From Phytopythium helicoides (lineage: Eukaryota; Oomycota; Peronosporomycetes; Pythiales; Pythiaceae): 64,000 nt of DNA. Position 1 is the first letter of the stretch. Every line of letters starts with the position of its first letter. This document shows positions 1 through 13,348 of the stretch, one piece after another. The stretch lies in NCBI GenBank assembly GCA_024867545.1, contig JANFNE010000053.1, positions 1 to 64,000 on the forward strand. The letters run 5' to 3'. A model generated the notes under the pieces. The model ran no database searches, was not told the origin of the DNA, and saw only the letters and a program-made list of their open reading frames with translations. The translations under genes were made by a program, and so were the position numbers.

Positions 1-154
1 TACGAATGATGGTCGATTTCGCAACCAACCAACCAACCAATACCAAAACAACAAAACAACAAAACAAGCGAACGAGATCTCGTCTCGCAAGCAGAAAAGA
101 GAAAAGGCGAAAAAAGCAAACGCAAAAACGACACAAACACAAAGAGAACAAGAG

Positions 155-210
155 AACAAAAGAACAAAAGAACAAAAGAACAAAAGAACAAAAGAACAAA
201 AGAACAAAAG
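155..210 (-). terminator. Octamer microsatellite acting as stacked Pol III terminators
   Basis: Seven perfect AACAAAAG units end 7 bp from the tRNA 3' end. On the tRNA strand each reads CTTTTGTT, so each gives a T4 tract, the minimal RNA polymerase III stop signal. The equivalent block in the other units has 1-7 copies and accounts for much of the length variation of the array. Termination is inferred from the sequence. Confidence 0.7.
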
Positions 211-217
211 AAGCGGT

Positions 218-290
218 CGCCCACCGTGGGGCTCGAACCCACGACCACAAGATTAAGAGTCTTGCGCTCTACCGACTGAGCTAGACGGGC
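218..290 (-). tRNA. tRNA-Lys(CTT), copy 1 (reference copy)
   Basis: The 73-nt gene folds as a complete cloverleaf. A 7-bp acceptor stem (GCCCGTC with GGTGGGC, two G-U pairs) is followed by a 4-bp D stem, a 5-bp anticodon stem CAAGA/TCTTG with loop CTCTTAA (anticodon CTT, lysine AAG), a 5-base variable loop, a 5-bp T stem GTGGG/CCCAC with TTCGAGC, and discriminator G73. The A box (TAGCTCAGTCGG) and B box (GGTTCGAGCC) are intact. There is no intron and CCA is not encoded. Seven octamers at 155-210 supply successive T4 stop signals just downstream. Confidence 0.98.
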
Positions 291-824
291 TACACATTAC
301 AATACACACACTAAACCATACACATACAACCACCAACCACACATCACACACAAACACACACATCACACACATCACAAACACACACAACACCCCTCGCACT
401 CACTCACAACCTACATCTACCATTACTACACTTTTCACACACCACTTCAACCACTCGTGTCACACACACCATCTTTGCCTTCTCCTTTCTCGCCTCCCAC
501 GCCGATTCACAACTCCATAATCCACCACCAGCTGTCGCAACCACCCTACCACGCAAACAAAACAAAAACAAACCACAAAAACGACACAAAAACACACAAC
601 ACACACTTACGAATGATGGTCGATTTCGCAACCAACCAACCAACCAATACCAAAACAACAAAACAACAAAACAAGCGAACGAGATCTCGTCTCGCAAGCA
701 GAAAAGAGAAAAGGCGAAAAAAGCAAACGCAAAAACGACACAAACACAAAGAGAACAAGAGAACAAAAGAACAAAAGAACAAAAGAACAAAAGAACAAAA
801 GAACAAAAGAACAAAAGAAGCGGT

Positions 825-897
825 CGCCCACCGTGGGGCTCGAACCCACGACCACAAGATTAAGAGTCTTGCGCTCTACCGACTGAGCTAGACGGGC
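825..897 (-). tRNA. tRNA-Lys(CTT), copy 2
   Basis: Same tRNA as the copy at 218-290. Seven octamers follow. The spacer carries the ACGCAAAC allele, and its CA block contains an extra CACAACACA. Confidence 0.97.
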
Positions 898-1431
898 TAC
901 ACATTACAATACACACACTAAACCATACACATACAACCACCAACCACACATCACACACAAACACACACATCACAAACACACACAACACACACAACACCCC
1001 TCGCACTCACTCACAACCTACATCTACCATTACTACACTTTTCACACACCACTTCAACCACTCGTGTCACACACACCATCTTTGCCTTCTCCTTTCTCGC
1101 CTCCCACGCCGATTCACAACTCCATAATCCACCACCAGCTGTCGCAACCACCCTACCACACAAACAAAACAAAAACAAACCACAAAAACGACACAAAAAC
1201 ACACAACACACACTTACGAATGATGGTCGATTTCGCAACCAACCAACCAACCAATACCAAAACAACAAAACAACAAAACAAGCGAACGAGATCTCGTCTC
1301 GCAAGCAGAAAAGAGAAAAGGCGAAAAAAGCAAACGCAAAAACGACACAAACACAAAGAGAACAAGAGAACAAAAGAACAAAAGAACAAAAGAACAAAAG
1401 AACAAAAGAACAAAAGAACAAAAGAAGCGGT

Positions 1432-1504
1432 CGCCCACCGTGGGGCTCGAACCCACGACCACAAGATTAAGAGTCTTGCGCTCTACCGACTGAGCTAGAC
1501 GGGC
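1432..1504 (-). tRNA. tRNA-Lys(CTT), copy 3
   Basis: Seven downstream octamers (1369-1424). Spacer allele ACACAAAC. Confidence 0.97.
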
Positions 1505-2037
1505 TACACATTACAATACACACACTAAACCATACACATACAACCACCAACCACACATCACACACAACACACACATCACACACATCACAAACACACACAA
1601 CACCCCTCGCACTCACTCACAACCTACATCTACCATTACTACACTTTTCACACACCACTTCAACCACTCGTGTCACACACACCATCTTTGCCTTCTCCTT
1701 TCTCGCCTCCCACGCCGATTCACAACTCCATAATCCACCACCAGCTGTCGCAACCACCCTACCACGCAAACAAAACAAAAACAAACCACAAAAACGACAC
1801 AAAAACACACAACACACACTTACGAATGATGGTCGATTTCGCAACCAACCAACCAACCAATACCAAAACAACAAAACAACAAAACAAGCGAACGAGATCT
1901 CGTCTCGCAAGCAGAAAAGAGAAAAGGCGAAAAAAGCAAACGCAAAAACGACACAAACACAAAGAGAACAAGAGAACAAAAGAACAAAAGAACAAAAGAA
2001 CAAAAGAACAAAAGAACAAAAGAACAAAAGAAGCGGT

Positions 2038-2110
2038 CGCCCACCGTGGGGCTCGAACCCACGACCACAAGATTAAGAGTCTTGCGCTCTACCGACTGAG
2101 CTAGACGGGC
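2038..2110 (-). tRNA. tRNA-Lys(CTT), copy 4
   Basis: Seven octamers. Spacer allele ACGCAAAC. The CA block before this unit is one base shorter, giving a 606-bp interval. Confidence 0.97.
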
Positions 2111-2644
2111 TACACATTACAATACACACACTAAACCATACACATACAACCACCAACCACACATCACACACAAACACACACATCACACACATCACAAACA
2201 CACACAACACCCCTCGCACTCACTCACAACCTACATCTACCATTACTACACTTTTCACACACCACTTCAACCACTCGTGTCACACACACCATCTTTGCCT
2301 TCTCCTTTCTCGCCTCCCACGCCGATTCACAACTCCATAATCCACCACCAGCTGTCGCAACCACCCTACCACGCAAACAAAACAAAAACAAACCACAAAA
2401 ACGACACAAAAACACACAACACACACTTACGAATGATGGTCGATTTCGCAACCAACCAACCAACCAATACCAAAACAACAAAACAACAAAACAAGCGAAC
2501 GAGATCTCGTCTCGCAAGCAGAAAAGAGAAAAGGCGAAAAAAGCAAACGCAAAAACGACACAAACACAAAGAGAACAAGAGAACAAAAGAACAAAAGAAC
2601 AAAAGAACAAAAGAACAAAAGAACAAAAGAACAAAAGAAGCGGT

Positions 2645-2717
2645 CGCCCACCGTGGGGCTCGAACCCACGACCACAAGATTAAGAGTCTTGCGCTCTACC
2701 GACTGAGCTAGACGGGC
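2645..2717 (-). tRNA. tRNA-Lys(CTT), copy 5
   Basis: Seven octamers. Spacer allele ACGCAAAC. Confidence 0.97.
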
Positions 2718-3251
2718 TACACATTACAATACACACACTAAACCATACACATACAACCACCAACCACACATCACACACAAACACACACATCACACACATC
2801 ACAAACACACACAACACCCCTCGCACTCACTCACAACCTACATCTACCATTACTACACTTTTCACACACCACTTCAACCACTCGTGTCACACACACCATC
2901 TTTGCCTTCTCCTTTCTCGCCTCCCACGCCGATTCACAACTCCATAATCCACCACCAGCTGTCGCAACCACCCTACCACGCAAACAAAACAAAAACAAAC
3001 CACAAAAACGACACAAAAACACACAACACACACTTACGAATGATGGTCGATTTCGCAACCAACCAACCAACCAATACCAAAACAACAAAACAACAAAACA
3101 AGCGAACGAGATCTCGTCTCGCAAGCAGAAAAGAGAAAAGGCGAAAAAAGCAAACGCAAAAACGACACAAACACAAAGAGAACAAGAGAACAAAAGAACA
3201 AAAGAACAAAAGAACAAAAGAACAAAAGAACAAAAGAACAAAAGAAGCGGT

Positions 3252-3324
3252 CGCCCACCGTGGGGCTCGAACCCACGACCACAAGATTAAGAGTCTTGCG
3301 CTCTACCGACTGAGCTAGACGGGC
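3252..3324 (-). tRNA. tRNA-Lys(CTT), copy 6
   Basis: Seven octamers. Spacer allele ACGCAAAC; last of three consecutive units with it. Confidence 0.97.
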
Positions 3325-3857
3325 TACACATTACAATACACACACTAAACCATACACATACAACCACCAACCACACATCACACACAAACACACACATCAC
3401 ACACATCACAAACACACACAACACCCCTCGCACTCACTCACAACCTACATCTACCATTACTACACTTTTCACACACCACTTCAACCACTCGTGTCACACA
3501 CACCATCTTTGCCTTCTCCTTTCTCGCCTCCCACGCCGATTCACAACTCCATAATCCACCACCAGCTGTCGCAACCACCCTACCACACAAACAAAACAAA
3601 AACAAACCACAAAAACGACACAAAAACACACAACACACACTTACGAATGATGGTCGATTTCGCAACCAACCAACCAACCAATACCAAAACAACAAACAAC
3701 AAAACAAGCGAACGAGATCTCGTCTCGCAAGCAGAAAAGAGAAAAGGCGAAAAAAGCAAACGCAAAAACGACACAAACACAAAGAGAACAAGAGAACAAA
3801 AGAACAAAAGAACAAAAGAACAAAAGAACAAAAGAACAAAAGAACAAAAGAAGCGGT

Positions 3858-3930
3858 CGCCCACCGTGGGGCTCGAACCCACGACCACAAGATTAAGAGT
3901 CTTGCGCTCTACCGACTGAGCTAGACGGGC
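3858..3930 (-). tRNA. tRNA-Lys(CTT), copy 7
   Basis: Seven octamers. A one-base deletion in the ACAACAAAACAAC tract near 3690 gives a 606-bp interval. Allele ACACAAAC from here to copy 16. Confidence 0.97.
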
Positions 3931-4464
3931 TACACATTACAATACACACACTAAACCATACACATACAACCACCAACCACACATCACACACAAACACACA
4001 CATCACACACATCACAAACACACACAACACCCCTCGCACTCACTCACAACCTACATCTACCATTACTACACTTTTCACACACCACTTCAACCACTCGTGT
4101 CACACACACCATCTTTGCCTTCTCCTTTCTCGCCTCCCACGCCGATTCACAACTCCATAATCCACCACCAGCTGTCGCAACCACCCTACCACACAAACAA
4201 AACAAAAACAAACCACAAAAACGACACAAAAACACACAACACACACTTACGAATGATGGTCGATTTCGCAACCAACCAACCAACCAATACCAAAACAACA
4301 AAACAACAAAACAAGCGAACGAGATCTCGTCTCGCAAGCAGAAAAGAGAAAAGGCGAAAAAAGCAAACGCAAAAACGACACAAACACAAAGAGAACAAGA
4401 GAACAAAAGAACAAAAGAACAAAAGAACAAAAGAACAAAAGAACAAAAGAACAAAAGAAGCGGT

Positions 4465-4537
4465 CGCCCACCGTGGGGCTCGAACCCACGACCACAAGAT
4501 TAAGAGTCTTGCGCTCTACCGACTGAGCTAGACGGGC
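4465..4537 (-). tRNA. tRNA-Lys(CTT), copy 8
   Basis: Seven octamers. Standard 607-bp unit, allele ACACAAAC. Confidence 0.97.
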
Positions 4538-5071
4538 TACACATTACAATACACACACTAAACCATACACATACAACCACCAACCACACATCACACACAA
4601 ACACACACATCACACACATCACAAACACACACAACACCCCTCGCACTCACTCACAACCTACATCTACCATTACTACACTTTTCACACACCACTTCAACCA
4701 CTCGTGTCACACACACCATCTTTGCCTTCTCCTTTCTCGCCTCCCACGCCGATTCACAACTCCATAATCCACCACCAGCTGTCGCAACCACCCTACCACA
4801 CAAACAAAACAAAAACAAACCACAAAAACGACACAAAAACACACAACACACACTTACGAATGATGGTCGATTTCGCAACCAACCAACCAACCAATACCAA
4901 AACAACAAAACAACAAAACAAGCGAACGAGATCTCGTCTCGCAAGCAGAAAAGAGAAAAGGCGAAAAAAGCAAACGCAAAAACGACACAAACACAAAGAG
5001 AACAAGAGAACAAAAGAACAAAAGAACAAAAGAACAAAAGAACAAAAGAACAAAAGAACAAAAGAAGCGGT

Positions 5072-5144
5072 CGCCCACCGTGGGGCTCGAACCCACGACC
5101 ACAAGATTAAGAGTCTTGCGCTCTACCGACTGAGCTAGACGGGC
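5072..5144 (-). tRNA. tRNA-Lys(CTT), copy 9
   Basis: Seven octamers. I saw no difference from the neighbouring copy 8 unit. Confidence 0.97.
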
Positions 5145-5678
5145 TACACATTACAATACACACACTAAACCATACACATACAACCACCAACCACACATCA
5201 CACACAAACACACACATCACACACATCACAAACACACACAACACCCCTCGCACTCACTCACAACCTACATCTACCATTACTACACTTTTCACACACCACT
5301 TCAACCACTCGTGTCACACACACCATCTTTGCCTTCTCCTTTCTCGCCTCCCACGCCGATTCACAACTCCATAATCCACCACCAGCTGTCGCAACCACCC
5401 TACCACACAAACAAAACAAAAACAAACCACAAAAACGACACAAAAACACACAACACACACTTACGAATGATGGTCGATTTCGCAACCAACCAACCAACCA
5501 ATACCAAAACAACAAAACAACAAAACAAGCGAACGAGATCTCGTCTCGCAAGCAGAAAAGAGAAAAGGCGAAAAAAGCAAACGCAAAAACGACACAAACA
5601 CAAAGAGAACAAGAGAACAAAAGAACAAAAGAACAAAAGAACAAAAGAACAAAAGAACAAAAGAACAAAAGAAGCGGT

Positions 5679-5751
5679 CGCCCACCGTGGGGCTCGAACC
5701 CACGACCACAAGATTAAGAGTCTTGCGCTCTACCGACTGAGCTAGACGGGC
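5679..5751 (-). tRNA. tRNA-Lys(CTT), copy 10
   Basis: Seven octamers. Standard 607-bp unit. Confidence 0.97.
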
Positions 5752-6281
5752 TACACATTACAATACACACACTAAACCATACACATACAACCACCAACCA
5801 CACATCACACACAAACACACACATCACACACATCACAAACACACACAACACCCCTCGCACTCACTCACAACCTACATCTACCATTACTACACTTTTCACA
5901 CACCACTTCAACCACTCGTGTCACACACACCATCTTTGCCTTCTCCTTTCTCGCCTCCCACGCCGATTCACAACTCCATAATCCACCACCAGCTGTCGCA
6001 ACCACCCTACCACACAAACAAAACAAAAACAAACCACAAAAACGACACAAAAACACACAACACACACTTACGAATGATGGTCGATTTCGCAACCAACCAA
6101 CCAACCAATACCAAAACAACAAAACAACAAAACAAGCGAACGAGATCTCGTCTCGCAAGCAGAAAAGAGAAAAGGCGAAAAAAGCAAACGCAAAAACGAC
6201 ACAAACACAAAGAGAACAAGAGAACAAAAGAACAAAAGAACAAAGACAAGAACAAAAGAACAAAAGAACAAAAGAAGCGGT

Positions 6282-6354
6282 CGCCCACCGTGGGGCTCGA
6301 ACCCACGACCACAAGATTAAGAGTCTTGCGCTCTACCGACTGAGCTAGACGGGC
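6282..6354 (-). tRNA. tRNA-Lys(CTT), copy 11
   Basis: The octamer block is interrupted (AACAAAGACAAG near 6240-6251), leaving five perfect octamers and a 603-bp interval. The tRNA itself is unchanged. Confidence 0.97.
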
Positions 6355-6888
6355 TACACATTACAATACACACACTAAACCATACACATACAACCACCAA
6401 CCACACATCACACACAAACACACACATCACACACATCACAAACACACACAACACCCCTCGCACTCACTCACAACCTACATCTACCATTACTACACTTTTC
6501 ACACACCACTTCAACCACTCGTGTCACACACACCATCTTTGCCTTCTCCTTTCTCGCCTCCCACGCCGATTCACAACTCCATAATCCACCACCAGCTGTC
6601 GCAACCACCCTACCACACAAACAAAACAAAAACAAACCACAAAAACGACACAAAAACACACAACACACACTTACGAATGATGGTCGATTTCGCAACCAAC
6701 CAACCAACCAATACCAAAACAACAAAACAACAAAACAAGCGAACGAGATCTCGTCTCGCAAGCAGAAAAGAGAAAAGGCGAAAAAAGCAAACGCAAAAAC
6801 GACACAAACACAAAGAGAACAAGAGAACAAAAGAACAAAAGAACAAAAGAACAAAAGAACAAAAGAACAAAAGAACAAAAGAAGCGGT

Positions 6889-6961
6889 CGCCCACCGTGG
6901 GGCTCGAACCCACGACCACAAGATTAAGAGTCTTGCGCTCTACCGACTGAGCTAGACGGGC
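6889..6961 (-). tRNA. tRNA-Lys(CTT), copy 12
   Basis: Seven octamers. Back to a standard 607-bp unit after the interrupted one. Confidence 0.97.
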
Positions 6962-7495
6962 TACACATTACAATACACACACTAAACCATACACATACAA
7001 CCACCAACCACACATCACACACAAACACACACATCACACACATCACAAACACACACAACACCCCTCGCACTCACTCACAACCTACATCTACCATTACTAC
7101 ACTTTTCACACACCACTTCAACCACTCGTGTCACACACACCATCTTTGCCTTCTCCTTTCTCGCCTCCCACGCCGATTCACAACTCCATAATCCACCACC
7201 AGCTGTCGCAACCACCCTACCACACAAACAAAACAAAAACAAACCACAAAAACGACACAAAAACACACAACACACACTTACGAATGATGGTCGATTTCGC
7301 AACCAACCAACCAACCAATACCAAAACAACAAAACAACAAAACAAGCGAACGAGATCTCGTCTCGCAAGCAGAAAAGAGAAAAGGCGAAAAAAGCAAACG
7401 CAAAAACGACACAAACACAAAGAGAACAAGAGAACAAAAGAACAAAAGAACAAAAGAACAAAAGAACAAAAGAACAAAAGAACAAAAGAAGCGGT

Positions 7496-7568
7496 CGCCC
7501 ACCGTGGGGCTCGAACCCACGACCACAAGATTAAGAGTCTTGCGCTCTACCGACTGAGCTAGACGGGC
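7496..7568 (-). tRNA. tRNA-Lys(CTT), copy 13
   Basis: Seven octamers. Standard unit. Confidence 0.97.
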
Positions 7569-8094
7569 TACACATTACAATACACACACTAAACCATACA
7601 CATACAACCACCAACCACACATCACACACAAACACACACATCACACACATCACAAACACACACAACACCCCTCGCACTCACTCACAACCTACATCTACCA
7701 TTACTACACTTTTCACACACCACTTCAACCACTCGTGTCACACACACCATCTTTGCCTTCTCCTTTCTCGCCTCCCACGCCGATTCACAACTCCATAATC
7801 CACCACCAGCTGTCGCAACCACCCTACCACACAAACAAAACAAAAACAAACCACAAAAACGACACAAAAACACACAACACACACTTACGAATGATGGTCG
7901 ATTTCGCAACCAACCAACCAACCAATACCAAAACAACAAAACAACAAAACAAGCGAACGAGATCTCGTCTCGCAAGCAGAAAAGAGAAAAGGCGAAAAAA
8001 GCAAACGCAAAAACGACACAAACACAAAGAGAACAAGAGAACAAAAGAACAAAAGAACAAAAGAACAAAAGAACAAAAGAACAAAAGAAGCGGT

Positions 8095-8167
8095 CGCCCA
8101 CCGTGGGGCTCGAACCCACGACCACAAGATTAAGAGTCTTGCGCTCTACCGACTGAGCTAGACGGGC
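8095..8167 (-). tRNA. tRNA-Lys(CTT), copy 14
   Basis: Six octamers. The interval is 599 bp, exactly one octamer shorter than standard. Confidence 0.97.
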
Positions 8168-8701
8168 TACACATTACAATACACACACTAAACCATACAC
8201 ATACAACCACCAACCACACATCACACACAAACACACACATCACACACATCACAAACACACACAACACCCCTCGCACTCACTCACAACCTACATCTACCAT
8301 TACTACACTTTTCACACACCACTTCAACCACTCGTGTCACACACACCATCTTTGCCTTCTCCTTTCTCGCCTCCCACGCCGATTCACAACTCCATAATCC
8401 ACCACCAGCTGTCGCAACCACCCTACCACACAAACAAAACAAAAACAAACCACAAAAACGACACAAAAACACACAACACACACTTACGAATGATGGTCGA
8501 TTTCGCAACCAACCAACCAACCAATACCAAAACAACAAAACAACAAAACAAGCGAACGAGATCTCGTCTCGCAAGCAGAAAAGAGAAAAGGCGAAAAAAG
8601 CAAACGCAAAAACGACACAAACACAAAGAGAACAAGAGAACAAAAGAACAAAAGAACAAAAGAACAAAAGAACAAAAGAACAAAAGAACAAAAGAAGCGG
8701 T

Positions 8702-8774
8702 CGCCCACCGTGGGGCTCGAACCCACGACCACAAGATTAAGAGTCTTGCGCTCTACCGACTGAGCTAGACGGGC
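8702..8774 (-). tRNA. tRNA-Lys(CTT), copy 15
   Basis: Seven octamers. Last 607-bp interval of the array. Confidence 0.97.
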
Positions 8775-9290
8775 TACACATTACAATACACACACTAAAC
8801 CATACACATACAACCACCAACCACACATCACACACATCACAAACACACACAACACACACAACACCCCTCGCACTCACTCACAACCTACATCTACCATTAC
8901 TACACTTTTCACACACCACTTCAACCACTCGTGTCACACACACCATCTTTGCCTTCTCCTTTCTCGCCTCCCACGCCGATTCACAACTCCATAATCCACC
9001 ACCAGCTGTCGCAACCACCCTACCACACAAACAAAACAAAAACAAACCACAAAAACGACACAAAAACACACAACACACACTTACGAATGATGGTCGATTT
9101 CGCAACCAACCAACCAACCAATACCAAAACAACAAAACAAGCGAACGAGATCTCGTCTCGCAAGCAGAAAAGAGAAAAGGCGAAAAAAGCAAACGCAAAA
9201 ACGACACAAACACAAAGAGAACAAGAGAACAAGAGAACAAAAGAACAAAAGAACAAAAGAACAAAAGAACAAAAGAACAAAAGAAGCGGT

Positions 9291-9363
9291 CGCCCACCGT
9301 GGGGCTCGAACCCACGACCACAAGATTAAGAGTCTTGCGCTCTACCGACTGAGCTAGACGGGC
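9291..9363 (-). tRNA. tRNA-Lys(CTT), copy 16
   Basis: Six octamers after two AACAAGAG variants. One ACAAA step is lost near 9125-9140 and the CA block is shortened, giving 589 bp. Confidence 0.97.
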
Positions 9364-9876
9364 TACACATTACAATACACACACTAAACCATACACATAC
9401 AACCACCAACCACACATCACACACATCACAAACACACACAACACCCCTCGCACTCACTCACAACCTACATCTACCATTACTACACTTTTCACACACCACT
9501 TCAACCACTCGTGTCACACACACCATCTTTGCCTTCTCCTTTCTCGCCTCCCACGCCGATTCACAACTCCATAATCCACCACCAGCTGTCGCAACCACCC
9601 TACCACGCAAACAAAACAAAAACAAACCACAAAAACGACACAAAAACACACAACACACACTTACGAATGATGGTCGATTTCGCAACCAACCAACCAACCA
9701 ATACCAAACAACAAACAACAAAACAAGCGAACGAGATCTCGTCTCGCAAGCAGAAAAGAGAAAAGGCGAAAAAAGCAAACGCAAAAACGACACAAACACA
9801 AAGAGAACAAGAGAACAAAAGAACAAAAGAACAAAAGAACAAAAGAACAAAAGAACAAAAGAACAAAAGAAGCGGT

Positions 9877-9949
9877 CGCCCACCGTGGGGCTCGAACCCA
9901 CGACCACAAGATTAAGAGTCTTGCGCTCTACCGACTGAGCTAGACGGGC
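9877..9949 (-). tRNA. tRNA-Lys(CTT), copy 17
   Basis: Seven octamers (9814-9869). The ACGCAAAC allele reappears here, far from the copy 2-6 group. Confidence 0.97.
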
Positions 9950-10461
9950 TACACATTACAATACACACACTAAACCATACACATACAACCACCAACCACA
10001 CATCACACACATCACAAACACACACAACACCCCTCGCACTCACTCACAACCTACATCTACCATTACTACACTTTTCACACACCACTTCAACCACTCGTGT
10101 CACACACACCATCTTTGCCTTCTCCTTTCTCGCCTCCCACGCCGATTCACAACTCCATAATCCGCCACCAGCTGTCGCAACCACCCTACCACACAAACAA
10201 AACAAAAACAAACCACAAAAACGACACAAAAGCACACAACACACACTTACGAATGATGGTCGATTTCGCAACCAACCAACCAACCAATACCAAACAACAA
10301 ACAACAAACAAGCGAACGAGATCTCGTCTCGCAAGCAGAAAAGAGAAAAGGCGAAAAAAGCAAACGCAAAAACGACACAAACACAAAGAGAACAAGAGAA
10401 CAAAAGAACAAAAGAACAAAAGAACAAAAGAACAAAAGAACAAAAGAACAAAAGAAGCGGT

Positions 10462-10534
10462 CGCCCACCGTGGGGCTCGAACCCACGACCACAAGATTAA
10501 GAGTCTTGCGCTCTACCGACTGAGCTAGACGGGC
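10462..10534 (-). tRNA. tRNA-Lys(CTT), copy 18
   Basis: Seven octamers (10399-10454). First unit with CCGCCACC instead of CCACCACC, an allele kept to the end of the array. Confidence 0.97.
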
Positions 10535-11025
10535 TACACATTACAATACACACACTAAACCATACACATACAACCACCAACCACACATCACACACATCAC
10601 AAACACACACAACACCCCTCGCACTCACTCACAACCTACATCTACCATTACTACACTTTTCACACACCACTTCAACCACTCGTGTCACACACACCATCTT
10701 TGCCTTCTCCTTTCTCGCCTCCCACGCCGATTCACAACTCCATAATCCGCCACCAGCTGTCGCAACCACCCTACCACACAAACAAAACAAAAACAGACCC
10801 CAAAAACGACACAAAAACACACAACACACACTTACGAATGATGGTCGATTTCGCAACCAACCAACCAACCAATACCAAAACAACAAAACAAGCGAACGAG
10901 ATCTCGTCTCGCAAGCAGAAAAGAGAAAAGGCGAAAAAAGCAAACGCAAAAACGACACAAACACAAAGAGAACAAAAGAACAAAAGAACAAAAGAACAAA
11001 AGAACAAAAGAACAAAAGAAGCGGT

Positions 11026-11098
11026 CGCCCACCGTGGGGCTCGAACCCACGACCACAAGATTAAGAGTCTTGCGCTCTACCGACTGAGCTAGACGGGC
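11026..11098 (-). tRNA. tRNA-Lys(CTT), copy 19
   Basis: Six octamers (10971-11018) with no AACAAGAG variant before them. First unit with the CAGACCCC spacer allele. Confidence 0.97.
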
Positions 11099-11574
11099 TA
11101 CACATTACAATACACACACTAAACCATACACATACAACCACCAACCACACATCACACACATCACACACATCACAAACACACACAACACCCCTCGCACTCA
11201 CTCACAACCTACATCTACCATTACTACACTTTTCACACACCACTTCAACCACTCGTGTCACACACACCATCTTTGCCTTCTCCTTTCTCGCCTCCCACGC
11301 CGATTCACAACTCCATAATCCGCCACCAGCTGTCGCAACCACCCTACCACACAAACAAAACAAAAACAGACCCCAAAAACGACACAAAAACACACAACAC
11401 ACACTTACGAATGATGGTCGATTTCGCAACCAACCAACCAACCAATACCAAAACAACAAAACAAGCGAACGAGATCTCGTCTCGCAAGCAGAAAAGAGAA
11501 AAGGCGAAAAAAGCAAACGCAAAAACGACACAAACACAAAGAGAACAAGAGAACAAGAGAACAAAAGAAGCGGT

Positions 11575-11647
11575 CGCCCACCGTGGGGCTCGAACCCACG
11601 ACCACAAGATTAAGAGTCTTGCGCTCTACCGACTGAGCTAGACGGGC
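11575..11647 (-). tRNA. tRNA-Lys(CTT), copy 20
   Basis: Only one perfect octamer, after two AACAAGAG variants. The interval falls to 549 bp. Confidence 0.97.
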
Positions 11648-12133
11648 TACACATTACAATACACACACTAAACCATACACATACAACCACCAACCACACA
11701 TCACACACAAACACACACATCACACACATCACAAACACACACAACACCCCTCGCACTCACTCACAACCTACATCTACCATTACTACACTTTTCACACACC
11801 ACTTCAACCACTCGTGTCACACACACCATCTTTGCCTTCTCCTTTCTCGCCTCCCACGCCGATTCACAACTCCATAATCCGCCACCAGCTGTCGCAACCA
11901 CCCTACCACACAAACAAAACAAAAACAGACCCCAAAAACGACACAAAAACACACAACACACACTTACGAATGATGGTCGATTTCGCAACCAACCAACCAA
12001 CCAATACCAAAACAACAAAACAAGCGAACGAGATCTCGTCTCGCAAGCAGAAAAGAGAAAAGGCGAAAAAAGCAAACGCAAAAACGACACAAACACAAAG
12101 AGAACAAGAGAACAAGAGAACAAAAGAAGCGGT

Positions 12134-12206
12134 CGCCCACCGTGGGGCTCGAACCCACGACCACAAGATTAAGAGTCTTGCGCTCTACCGACTGAGCTAG
12201 ACGGGC
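12134..12206 (-). tRNA. tRNA-Lys(CTT), copy 21
   Basis: One octamer. 559-bp interval, CAGACCCC allele. Confidence 0.97.
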
Positions 12207-12692
12207 TACACATTACAATACACACACTAAACCATACACATACAACCACCAACCACACATCACACACAAACACACACATCACACACATCACAAACACACA
12301 CAACACCCCTCGCACTCACTCACAACCTACATCTACCATTACTACACTTTTCACACACCACTTCAACCACTCGTGTCACACACACCATCTTTGCCTTCTC
12401 CTTTCTCGCCTCCCACGCCGATTCACAACTCCATAATCCGCCACCAGCTGTCGCAACCACCCTACCACACAAACAAAACAAAAACAGACCCCAAAAACGA
12501 CACAAAAACACACAACACACACTTACGAATGATGGTCGATTTCGCAACCAACCAACCAACCAATACCAAAACAACAAAACAAGCGAACGAGATCTCGTCT
12601 CGCAAGCAGAAAAGAGAAAAGGCGAAAAAAGCAAACGCAAAAACGACACAAACACAAAGAGAACAAGAGAACAAGAGAACAAAAGAAGCGGT

Positions 12693-12765
12693 CGCCCACC
12701 GTGGGGCTCGAACCCACGACCACAAGATTAAGAGTCTTGCGCTCTACCGACTGAGCTAGACGGGC
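12693..12765 (-). tRNA. tRNA-Lys(CTT), copy 22
   Basis: One octamer. No difference seen from the copy 21 unit. Confidence 0.97.
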
Positions 12766-13275
12766 TACACATTACAATACACACACTAAACCATACACAT
12801 ACAACCACCAACCACACATCACACACAAACACACACATCACACACATCACAAACACACACAACACCCCTCGCACTCACTCACAACCTACATCTACCATTA
12901 CTACACTTTTCACACACCACTTCAACCACTCGTGTCACACACACCATCTTTGCCTTCTCCTTTCTCGCCTCCCACGCCGATTCACAACTCCATAATCCGC
13001 CACCAGCTGTCGCAACCACCCTACCACACAAACAAAACAAAAACAGACCCCAAAAACGACACAAAAACACACAACACACACTTACGAATGATGGTCGATT
13101 TCGCAACCAACCAACCAACCAATACCAAAACAACAAAACAAGCGAACGAGATCTCGTCTCGCAAGCAGAAAAGAGAAAAGGCGAAAAAAGCAAACGCAAA
13201 AACGACACAAACACAAAGAGAACAAGAGAACAAAAGAACAAAAGAACAAAAGAACAAAAGAACAAAAGAAGCGGT

Positions 13276-13348
13276 CGCCCACCGTGGGGCTCGAACCCAC
13301 GACCACAAGATTAAGAGTCTTGCGCTCTACCGACTGAGCTAGACGGGC
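13276..13348 (-). tRNA. tRNA-Lys(CTT), copy 23
   Basis: Five octamers (13229-13268), a re-expanded block inside the one-octamer section. 583-bp interval. Confidence 0.97.
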
